This document shows, in pieces, positions 23,804 through 31,629 of a stretch of DNA of 64,000 bases (its first letter is position 1; each line of letters begins with the position of its first letter). The stretch covers positions 992,001 to 1,056,000 of the forward strand of contig JAUIHT010000001.1 of the NCBI GenBank assembly GCA_030432235.1, given 5' to 3'. This DNA comes from Verrucomicrobiia bacterium. Its GTDB lineage: Bacteria; Verrucomicrobiota; Verrucomicrobiia; Opitutales; Cerasicoccaceae. The position numbers were made by a program, and so were the translations under genes. The notes under the pieces were generated by a model. It ran no database searches. It saw only the letters and a program-made list of their open reading frames with translations, and was not told the DNA's origin.

Positions 23804-24739
23804 TCAATGAGGCGGTGTGCGTAACCTATTTTGGGCTTCGTTGCCACGGTATTCCTTGGGGCTCATGCCGGTTTGCTTGCGGAAGTTGCGGTTGAACTGC
23901 GAGATGGAGGAGTAGCCGGCGCGGTAGGCGACGTCCGTGATGCGCAGGGGGCTGAGCAGGAGCTCCTTGGCGAGCTGGATGCGGCGCTGCGCCAGGTACT
24001 CCGATGGCGCCACGCCGACGTCGGCCTTGAAGGCGCGCGACAGATAAGCCGGGTCGACTTTGAGCGTGTCGGCGATTTCTCCCACCTTCAGGGATTCGCC
24101 CAGATTATCGTCGATGTACTGGATGGCGCGCTCGGTGACCGCCGCGCACGCGTCTCCGTTGGTGGGAAGCGTTCGGAGGAGGGTGGGGATTTGCTGCTCC
24201 AGGTGGCGGGCAAAGATGCGGAGCAGCTCGCCGTAAGTGCCGAGGGAGTCCCGGGGCATGGCCGGGCTCTGGCGCCACTTGTCCTCAAGCGCTTCCATGT
24301 CGAAGCGAAAGCGATCGGTGTCCAGCGCCGCCGCCCACGTTTCGAAGGTGAGCCCGGGCCGCTTGTCTTCGCGCAGGCTGGCCCGGCTCTCCAGCGCGCC
24401 AATCAGCATGCTGTTGTGCTGGACGGGTGCGCGGACGACGGCCACTCCCGCGAAGCAGCAGTCCTGCTCGACCTGGAGGCAGGTGGTGTCGGGGTCGAGT
24501 GCCTTGTGTGCCTGGCACTGTCCGCACTCCGGGCAATGCCGCGCGAGGAAGTCGCACAGCTCGTTGCCGATGTGAGCCGTCGGAGCAGCCTGGCTGGAAT
24601 TGGCCGCGGGGCGGTAAAGCAGGCGCATGCCGCTAAGCCGGTGATAGACCTTGTCGATTTCGGCAAAGGCATCCGAGGCGCGGATAGCCAGGGCCAGGGC
24701 CTCGGAGGCGATGCGGGGACTATCGGCAGGGCGTAGCAT
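23804..24739 (-). CDS. AraC-family regulator with PocR-type sensory domain
   Basis: 311 residues. The N-terminal ~190 residues contain a PocR-like ligand-binding region with the Cys cluster CPECGQCQAHK and later CLQVEQDCCFAG, often linked to small-molecule or redox sensing. The C-terminal ~100 residues are an AraC DNA-binding domain: first helix-turn-helix LKVGEIADTLKVDPAYLSRA, second ITDVAYRAGYSSISQFNRNF, then the family signature RKQTGMSPKEYR. It probably activates the downstream acetyltransferase gene or the divergent outer-membrane protein gene that begins 162 bases away. The effector is unknown. Confidence 0.85.
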   Translation of the reverse strand: MLRPADSPRIASEALALAIRASDAFAEIDKVYHRLSGMRLLYRPAANSSQAAPTAHIGNELCDFLARHCPECGQCQAHKALDPDTTCLQVEQDCCFAGVAVVRAPVQHNSMLIGALESRASLREDKRPGLTFETWAAALDTDRFRFDMEALEDKWRQSPAMPRDSLGTYGELLRIFARHLEQQIPTLLRTLPTNGDACAAVTERAIQYIDDNLGESLKVGEIADTLKVDPAYLSRAFKADVGVAPSEYLAQRRIQLAKELLLSPLRITDVAYRAGYSSISQFNRNFRKQTGMSPKEYRGNEAQNRLRTPPH

Positions 24740-24900
24740 TCAGGGGCAGGGTAACACGTTTCGAGAAATCAAAAGATGCGCAGTAATTCAACATGAAATG
24801 CGGAGTATTAAAAAACGTAATCACTATAATCATGGCATTCATCGGCATCACTACCGTCCGTGAATGCAACTAAAACTACCAGAAACCCCATTGAACTAAC

Positions 24901-25860
24901 ATGAACACGTTACGCATGAATTCCCTGAAACGCATGGTGGCCCCCTGGCTTGCCGCCGGCGCCGTTTTGACTGCTCCGGCATACGCGGCTTCCACAGACT
25001 TCGAAGCAGCCATCAGCCCGGTGACCAACCCGGTCTATTTTGACAACACGCTGCCGCAGACGATGATTCGGCCCATCTATATTTTCCAGCATCTGTCCGG
25101 CTCTTACGATACGACGCTGGGCAAGATTCCGGTAGGGGGCGACATGCAGGTGGTTGCCATACAGGCGGAGTATGCCGTCACCGATACCATCTCCCTCGTG
25201 GCCGCCAAGGACGGCTATATCTGGTTCGAGCCGGATGCCACCGCCGCCAACGGCAAAGGCGCGCTGTCCAAAAAGTCGGGCTTCGCCAACCTCGCCGCCG
25301 GCGCCAAGTGGGCGTTCTGGTACGAGCCGGAAGATCAGTTCGCGATGAGCCTGCGGGCCATCTTCGAGTTCCCCACCGGCAACACCGATGTCTGGCAGGG
25401 CGAGGATTACTACTCCGCCGCACCGGCGATTTCTGTCATCAAGATATGGGAAGGTTTTCAGTTTAACGGAAACTTCGGCGGCATCGCGCCCTTCAACGAT
25501 TCGGGCAGCGCGGAAATTTTCGCCAGCGGCCACGTCAGCTACAACATCAGCGACTTGCTCTTCCCGCTGCTGGAAGTGAACTATTTCCATGTGGTGGACC
25601 CCGGTAACGGCAACGCGCGATTCAGCGACCAGGCTGGCGGGCTCGTTCCCGGCATCGCCACGTTCGAAGGCGGCGACTTGGTCAACTTCGGCGCGTCGAA
25701 TTCATCCGTGCACCGTGACTTGGTGACCATGGGCGTGGGCTTCCGTGTGCGTGCGGCGGAATCCATCGATGTCGGTTGCGCCTACGAGTTCCCGCTCACT
25801 CCGTCCAGCGACAACCTGATGAAGAACCGCGTCACGGTAGACGTCATTTGGAGCTTCTAG
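24901..25860 (+). CDS. Outer-membrane beta-barrel protein (transporter-like)
   Basis: 319 residues. A signal peptide ends near LTAPAYA. The mature sequence alternates short amphipathic strands (MSLRAIFEFPTGN; ISDLLFPLLEVNYFHV; TMGVGFRVRAAESIDVGCAY) and ends in VTVDVIWSF. A terminal Phe is the usual BAM-recognised signature of outer-membrane barrels. The pattern recalls the phenol-degradation MetA-like/transporter group, but I cannot name a substrate. A strong intrinsic terminator follows at 25885. The divergent AraC regulator is a candidate controller. Confidence 0.75.
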   Translation: MNTLRMNSLKRMVAPWLAAGAVLTAPAYAASTDFEAAISPVTNPVYFDNTLPQTMIRPIYIFQHLSGSYDTTLGKIPVGGDMQVVAIQAEYAVTDTISLVAAKDGYIWFEPDATAANGKGALSKKSGFANLAAGAKWAFWYEPEDQFAMSLRAIFEFPTGNTDVWQGEDYYSAAPAISVIKIWEGFQFNGNFGGIAPFNDSGSAEIFASGHVSYNISDLLFPLLEVNYFHVVDPGNGNARFSDQAGGLVPGIATFEGGDLVNFGASNSSVHRDLVTMGVGFRVRAAESIDVGCAYEFPLTPSSDNLMKNRVTVDVIWSF

Positions 25861-25884
25861 GCTATTTGGAATTTGGCTCACAGG

Positions 25885-25912
25885 GCGTCCCGCTACGGCG
25901 GGGCGCTTTTTT
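25885..25912 (+). terminator. Intrinsic terminator after the outer-membrane protein gene
   Basis: GCGTCCCGC-TAC-GGCGGGGCGC forms a stable stem closed by a short loop, followed by TTTTTT. It lies 25 bases after the stop codon. Confidence 0.85.
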
Positions 25913-26161
25913 GTAACCATTACTGCCAGGAAGGCGATGGTCTGTGTTTAACCGTGCAGCAGCGAAAATCGCGCTAAGGCATGACACTGGATGCCCTGGG
26001 GTTCTCTTTTTCAAGTTATTGGTGTATATGCTCTTACTTGGGCATAGCAAAAAGTCCTAAGGTGGATATGGGCTCAAAAAAGGCTTAATGCGGGTGTTGT
26101 CGTACCGAATAAATAGGCATATACTGAATCTTAACCTATCCCCAACAACCATCCGAGAATC

Positions 26162-27319
26162 ATGTTGTACGTCGAGGCAGTTATTGCGGTCGTCGATGAT
26201 ACCCCGGAAAATGTAAATGTACTCCGTGGTCTCCTCACCCAAGCCGCTTATAAAGTGCTCTGTTTTACCAACGCGGAAGCAGCGTTGAAGGCGTTTGGCA
26301 AACGTCAGCCTGACCTTGTGCTTATGGATGTGAACATGCCGGGTCTGAATGGCTTCGAAGCCTGCCAGCGGATGAAAGCGGACGAGAATCTTAAAAACAT
26401 TCCTGTGATTTTCATCAGCGCTGCCAGTGACACACAAGATGTCATCCAAGGCTTCGCTGTGGGCGGCTCGGACTATATTGCGAAGCCTTTCCGCGCCGAG
26501 GAAGTACTCGCACGGGTAAAAACCCATGTCGCCAATGCCATGATGCAGACGTCCCTGCAAAAGAGCTACGATCAGGTGCTCCAGTTGGAGTCCATGCGTG
26601 AAAGCCTGGTGCAGATGATTGTCCATGATATCCGGTCCCCGCTCACCGTGGTCAGAGGCTTCGCGGATATGTGTGGAAAGCGCATGGAAATGGGGCATAG
26701 CCCACAGATGACGGATATTCAGCGCATTGCCCAGGCGGCCAAACGTATGGGGTCCATGATCGAGGATATCCTGCAGGTGAACCAGATTGAAGCGGCAGGA
26801 CTGGAATTGAATGGCAGTCATTTTAACCTGAGCACTGAGTGCTACAAACTCATCGAGGATTATAAGGCCATACACACGAAGCATCACCTGGTGCTGTCTT
26901 TGCCGGACGAACATCAGGAGGTCAAAGCGGACAAGGCCATAGTCCTGCGAATCATCGAAAACCTTCTCAACAACGCCCTGAAGTTTACTCCCGAGGGCGG
27001 GACGATCGAGTTGTCTATCCGGCCAGGGGAAACGGGCGCCGTGACCGTGTCCATCAACGATGAGGGCCCGGGTGTTCCGGACGAAGACAAGGAGAAGATT
27101 TTTGACAAGTACTGCCAGTTGAGCGCCACCGATAGCCGTTACAAAGGCTCGGTTGGCCTTGGACTGACTTTTTGTAAAATGGCAGTAGAGGCACACGGAG
27201 GCGCCATCGGTGTCTGTGATAACCAGCCCGGTGGTAGCCGTTTTTGGATAACCCTGCCGACCCAGCTAGAAAAGGAAGAACCCACTCAACTCCAGCATGA
27301 AGTCCCCCAAGCCTGCTAG
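26162..27319 (+). CDS. Hybrid response regulator / histidine kinase
   Basis: 385 residues, no membrane helix, so soluble. Residues 5-125 are a receiver domain: acidic pocket Asp12-Asp13, phospho-acceptor Asp56 in LVLMDVNMPG, conserved Lys108 in AKPF. Residues ~145-215 are the dimerisation/phosphoacceptor domain with His155 (IVHDIRSPL). Residues ~260-375 are the HATPase: N box ENLLNNALKF, G1 DEGPGVP, G2 GLGLTFCK. The order REC-HisKA-HATPase means it receives phosphate from a partner and signals as a kinase. It overlaps the next hybrid kinase gene by 23 bases, so the two are translated together and probably form one relay. Confidence 0.9.
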   Translation: MLYVEAVIAVVDDTPENVNVLRGLLTQAAYKVLCFTNAEAALKAFGKRQPDLVLMDVNMPGLNGFEACQRMKADENLKNIPVIFISAASDTQDVIQGFAVGGSDYIAKPFRAEEVLARVKTHVANAMMQTSLQKSYDQVLQLESMRESLVQMIVHDIRSPLTVVRGFADMCGKRMEMGHSPQMTDIQRIAQAAKRMGSMIEDILQVNQIEAAGLELNGSHFNLSTECYKLIEDYKAIHTKHHLVLSLPDEHQEVKADKAIVLRIIENLLNNALKFTPEGGTIELSIRPGETGAVTVSINDEGPGVPDEDKEKIFDKYCQLSATDSRYKGSVGLGLTFCKMAVEAHGGAIGVCDNQPGGSRFWITLPTQLEKEEPTQLQHEVPQAC

Positions 27320-29561
27320 TACCATCGAGAAGCCCAAGTCACAGACAACGAATCCATTTACCGCCAAAGCTCATGAAGGCGGCAAGGAGTTGGCGTTGCT
27401 GAGCACGCTTATGGAGAATCTGTCGGACGGCGTCGTCTCCTGCGATGCGGAAGGAAAACTGACCTTTTCCAACCGCGCCATCCGTGAATGGCACGGTACC
27501 GATATACCGTCCATCCCGCCGGAGCAATGGTCGGAGCATTTTGAAATGTATGAGGGCGATGGCGTGACTCCTCTCAAATTCGAGCGTATCCCCTTGCTGC
27601 GTGCCTTGAAAGGCGAACAGGTGCAGAATGCCGAAATTACCCTTGTCTCGAAGGGGAAGGCTCCCCGCTACCTATCCTGCAATGCTGATTCGATCTACGA
27701 CGATGACGGGAAGAAAATTGGGGCGGTGGTCATCATGCATGATTTTACCAATCGTATCCAGTCGGAGAGGGAAATGCGGCAGGCCCTGGACATGCTGGAT
27801 GCCACGGAGGACGCCCTGCTCATCTGTGACCCGCTGACTCTTCAGTTTGAGTATGTTAACCTGGGGGCAATCAAACAGCTCGGCTATACCCGTGAAGAGC
27901 TTCTGCGCATGACCCCGCTGGACATCAAGCCCGATTACGATGAGGAGTCCTACCGTGCCATGCTGAAGACGACCCAGGATCATCCTGAGCTGACACATCG
28001 TTTCTCCACCGTGCATCGGCATAAGGACGGCCATCATATCCCCGTGGAACTGCACTTGCAGATGATCACGCCTCCGGGAGGATCGGCGCACGTCGTGGCG
28101 ATGGTGCGTGACATGACCGAGAGCCAGGAGGCCGAGAGGATGGTGATCGCCAAGGAAGCGGCTGAAGCGGCCAATCGCGCCAAGAGTACTTTCCTGGCAA
28201 ACATGAGCCATGAAATACGCACGCCGATGAACGCCATCCTCGGCTATACGCAGCTCCTGAAGAACGAGCCGAATTTGTCCCCGGTCGCGAAGAATCATCT
28301 GGAAGTTATTACGCGCAGCAGTGATCATCTGCTCGCCCTCATTGATGACATTCTGGATATGTCCAAGGTGGAAGCCGGCATGTCTCGCCTCACGCTCCAG
28401 CCCTTCGATTTCAAGAGACTGCTGGAAGACATGGGGTCCATGTTCCGCGTCCGTGTTCAGGAGAAGCAGTTGACGTTCGAATTAGACATTTTGGACGACG
28501 TGCCCTCTTACATCACGTCTGACGAAAATCGCATACGCCAGGTTTTGATCAACCTCCTGGGCAACGCGGTGAAGTTTACTCAAGAGGGGGGCGTAGTGTT
28601 GCGTGTCAGCACTCATACCACCGAAGGAGTTCCCATTATTTCGATCGAGGTGGAGGACAGCGGCGAGGGCATCAGTGAGGCGGATTGGGAAATGATATTC
28701 GAACCGTTTGAGCAAAGCAGTACCGGTCGCTCCCATGCCGGAGGCTCCGGCCTCGGGCTGCCTATCAGCAAGCGCTTCGCGGAAATTATGGGAGGAAGTC
28801 TGGTACTGCTGAAAACGGATGAGCATGGCAGCACGTTTCGGTTTACCTTCCCGGCGCAACCTTGCCGGGAGGAGGACATTCCCCACCTCGTTGTCGCGGA
28901 AAAGGCGATCCTGCGCCTGCAGGATAAGGACATGGGCCGTCGCATCCTGGTCGTCGATGATCGGGACACCAATCGCGATCTGCTCAGCAAGATGCTGGAG
29001 CGTGTCGGCTATGAAGTGCGTACGGTCGTCAACGGGCAGGAAGCCATCGATATGACTCTGGAGTGGCGCCCGGATTTAGTTCTCATGGACATGCAGATGC
29101 CGGTGATCGATGGCAAGGAGGCCACGCGGCAAATTCGTGAAAATGACTCGGCTATCAGTCGGACGCCCATCCTCATTGTGTCGGCCAGCGTGCTGGAGGA
29201 GAATCGTCGCGAGGCGCTGAGCTCCGGCGCGAACGGTTTTATCCGCAAGCCTTTCCGCGAAAATGAAATTCTGGAAGAAGTGGCCCAGTGGATAAAGGTG
29301 AGTTATGTCTACGACGAGTCGCATGAAGACACAGTCGTTGAAGCGCCGTCCGAACTTCGTTCATCCTTGCGTGAGGTACTGAGCGAAAGCCAGTGGAATG
29401 CATGCCGGGAGAATTTGGAATTGGGCGATATCGATGCCGTTTCCGAATGCATCCAGAGCGCCTGCGGAAGTGCCTATCCCGAATTGGCCCAAGCCGCCTT
29501 ACGCCTGACCGACCACTTGAATATGGATGCGCTCAATACCATCTTCGGCGACGAAGAATAA
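27297..29561 (+). CDS. PAS-containing hybrid sensor histidine kinase
   Basis: 754 residues, no membrane helix. Two PAS domains (about 35-150 and 155-280; the second ends with the PAC signature VAMVRDMTE) precede HisKA with His305 in NMSHEIRTPM. HATPase follows (INLLGNAVKF, DSGEGI, GSGLGLPI), then a receiver domain with Asp598 in LVLMDMQMP. A C-terminal ~60-residue helical segment (LSESQWNACRENLELGDIDA) resembles the small helical tail often seen after the receiver in large hybrid kinases. The signal is probably a cytoplasmic cofactor or small molecule bound by PAS. It starts inside the end of the preceding gene (ATG at 27297), indicating coupling. Confidence 0.9.
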   Translation: MKSPKPASTIEKPKSQTTNPFTAKAHEGGKELALLSTLMENLSDGVVSCDAEGKLTFSNRAIREWHGTDIPSIPPEQWSEHFEMYEGDGVTPLKFERIPLLRALKGEQVQNAEITLVSKGKAPRYLSCNADSIYDDDGKKIGAVVIMHDFTNRIQSEREMRQALDMLDATEDALLICDPLTLQFEYVNLGAIKQLGYTREELLRMTPLDIKPDYDEESYRAMLKTTQDHPELTHRFSTVHRHKDGHHIPVELHLQMITPPGGSAHVVAMVRDMTESQEAERMVIAKEAAEAANRAKSTFLANMSHEIRTPMNAILGYTQLLKNEPNLSPVAKNHLEVITRSSDHLLALIDDILDMSKVEAGMSRLTLQPFDFKRLLEDMGSMFRVRVQEKQLTFELDILDDVPSYITSDENRIRQVLINLLGNAVKFTQEGGVVLRVSTHTTEGVPIISIEVEDSGEGISEADWEMIFEPFEQSSTGRSHAGGSGLGLPISKRFAEIMGGSLVLLKTDEHGSTFRFTFPAQPCREEDIPHLVVAEKAILRLQDKDMGRRILVVDDRDTNRDLLSKMLERVGYEVRTVVNGQEAIDMTLEWRPDLVLMDMQMPVIDGKEATRQIRENDSAISRTPILIVSASVLEENRREALSSGANGFIRKPFRENEILEEVAQWIKVSYVYDESHEDTVVEAPSELRSSLREVLSESQWNACRENLELGDIDAVSECIQSACGSAYPELAQAALRLTDHLNMDALNTIFGDEE

Positions 29562-29849
29562 GTCGGGATGAAAGCGCGGCTTCCCTGTCATGCCCGAGGC
29601 AGGCGATTGAAAGGGTCAATCCTAGACTAGGCGCCGGGGTGTTTATTCGGCCTTACATGGAGGGCATATGATTGCTTGCCAGATGCTTGTGTATCCTTGC
29701 TTCGGAAATCAATGCCGTGCTTGGGGAAATGAAAAAACGGCGGAGTGTGCTCTTTTGTCTAGCCTAGCGCCTTGCTTTTCGTTGAATAAAGCCAGCCCTT
29801 ACACTTTTCAACACATCCTACGAAAGCATCATTCAACCCGGAGATACTC
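29562..29849. other. Gene-free spacer before the coiled-coil/ClpB-like operon
   Basis: No supported gene. A 61-codon frame (29668-29853) is Cys-rich with no family resemblance. The promoter of the downstream operon should lie here; I see no strong consensus. GGAG nine bases before 29850 is a fair ribosome binding site. Confidence 0.5.
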
Positions 29850-31568
29850 ATGAGTGAAGGTTCAGCTGCCGCCAAAAAATCCACCGAGCAACTGCGCGAC
29901 GAGATTCAAGCCCGCCTGGGCAAGCCGTCCGCAAAGGTCCGTGAGAAAAAGGAAGTCAAGGAGGCCGCTCAGGACTCCAAGTTCGCGAGCATCAAGTCCA
30001 ATCCCTATCACGCCGTTTTCTTCAACGAAAACCTGACACCGGAGGAGAAGAAGGCCCAGATCGTGGCTTTGCAGACCTTCTCCGGCACCAAGGCGGAAAA
30101 CGCCGAGCGCGTGGCCGCTTTTGTGGAGTTCAAGGAGTACCTGCAATTCAAGCGGCAGGAGATGGCCAAGGCTTTCATGAAGCTCGCCAGCACGTCGGAC
30201 TTCGCCGAGCTGCAGGCCATTCAGGACCAGATGAACTCCGACATCCTGGACTTCGAGAAGAAGATGGAGCCGCTGACCTCCATGCTGGAGGCGCTCTACA
30301 GCCTGCGTACGGGCGGCGACAACCTCATCTACGAGGCCTTCAAGGAAATCGAAGCCGAGAAGGAAGCGGCCAAGGAGCGCGAGCAGCAACTGAAGGAGGA
30401 AGAGCAGAAGATCGCCGAGATTGAGAGCAAGATGAAGGCGAACAAGCGCAGTATCATAGAGCTCGGGCAGCAGAAAAAATTTGTCTTCTTCGGTGGTCCG
30501 CCTGCCAGTGCCGTGGCGGATATCGCCGAGATGGAAGTCGAGAACGACGACCTCACCCGCAAGCTCGAGCGCATCCAGACGAACATTCAGGAGATTCGCT
30601 CCGGCGTTGGTAAGGGCTCCAGCCTGCCACCGGAATTGCTTGCGTCGAAGGAAAAGCTGAAGGAGCTGCTCGACCTGACCTCCAAGGAGCATATTGATCG
30701 CCAGAAGGCCTTGCAGGACGCCGCCATCAAGTTTGTCGAGACTTCTCAGAAGCGTTCCGCGCCCGTTCTTGGTGCCCTGGAGGGGCTGGACAAACGCGTC
30801 GGACAAATCTATGAGGCCAATGGCACCCTGCGCGGCATCTACGCCATTATGGACGACGCCTCGAAGGAGGTGACGGACATCAACCAGTCCAAGCGCTCGG
30901 AAATCCAGGGCCAGTTGGGAGAGCAGGACTTGTCCTCAATGCGTCGCCTGGAGCTTGAAGACAGCGCTGCCAATATCGATGAGCACATCGGCTCACTGGA
31001 GATGACTTACCAGAACACCACCAAGGACCTCGTTAAGCTCTCTGAGCAGCGAGGCCGTATCCAGACCGCACGTTCCAACAACCAGCAGCAGATCACCAAG
31101 ACCCGCGACCTGATGAGCTCCGGTATCGGCGGCGTGGCCGACCAGCTTGTTACCGTGCTCAACGGCATCTCGCAGGCGGCCCTGGCGGAATCTTCCGAAA
31201 CCCTCGGCGACTCCATCGGTCTGATGGATAAAAAGACCCGCGCGGTTTCCGAGAAAGGCGCGCTCAGCCGCGTCTACGAGCAGGCTCAGGAAAACACACG
31301 CCTCACGCAGGCCCTCGAGCAGTTCCGTAGTTACGGCGAAACCATGCGCGTCTCCAGTGACATGTTCCGCGAGCAGATGGGCGAAACCATGGCCCTGCGC
31401 GACGACCTCAAGGTCCTGGCCGAAGATATCCAGGATGCCGTACGCGACAGCGCCTCCGCCGTGGCCGAGGCCCGTGAAGATTATCAATCCGGCCCCCACG
31501 AAGACGACGGAGAAGCCCCCGCTACGCCGGCGCCGAAGAAGGAAGACGACCCCTTCTCGCTCGGTTGA
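29850..31568 (+). CDS. Large coiled-coil protein, first gene of ClpB-like operon
   Basis: 572 residues, not recognised. No signal peptide or membrane helix. Almost the whole protein is charged heptad-rich helix, for example EIEAEKEAAKEREQQLKEEE (residues ~165-185), LTRKLERIQTNIQEI and SMRRLELEDSAANIDEHIGS. One break around residue 210 (FVFFGGPPASAVAD) might be a hinge. The tail is acidic and Pro-rich, ending KKEDDPFSLG. It could be a structural scaffold or an adaptor and substrate carrier for the AAA+ protein encoded next. The two genes are 61 bases apart on the same strand and the third follows after 9 bases. The ATG at 29850 has a ribosome site (GGAG). Confidence 0.75.
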   Translation: MSEGSAAAKKSTEQLRDEIQARLGKPSAKVREKKEVKEAAQDSKFASIKSNPYHAVFFNENLTPEEKKAQIVALQTFSGTKAENAERVAAFVEFKEYLQFKRQEMAKAFMKLASTSDFAELQAIQDQMNSDILDFEKKMEPLTSMLEALYSLRTGGDNLIYEAFKEIEAEKEAAKEREQQLKEEEQKIAEIESKMKANKRSIIELGQQKKFVFFGGPPASAVADIAEMEVENDDLTRKLERIQTNIQEIRSGVGKGSSLPPELLASKEKLKELLDLTSKEHIDRQKALQDAAIKFVETSQKRSAPVLGALEGLDKRVGQIYEANGTLRGIYAIMDDASKEVTDINQSKRSEIQGQLGEQDLSSMRRLELEDSAANIDEHIGSLEMTYQNTTKDLVKLSEQRGRIQTARSNNQQQITKTRDLMSSGIGGVADQLVTVLNGISQAALAESSETLGDSIGLMDKKTRAVSEKGALSRVYEQAQENTRLTQALEQFRSYGETMRVSSDMFREQMGETMALRDDLKVLAEDIQDAVRDSASAVAEAREDYQSGPHEDDGEAPATPAPKKEDDPFSLG

Positions 31569-31629
31569 GGCAGAGGTTCTCCGCATGTGTCCCTCGTCGG
31601 TTGGACGGCGATACTATCCAGGCTAAGCC

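Noticed and set aside
29668-29853. 61-codon Cys-rich ORF before the coiled-coil gene
   Set aside because: No ribosome site or family resemblance; it overlaps the start of the next gene in another frame and lies where the promoter should be.
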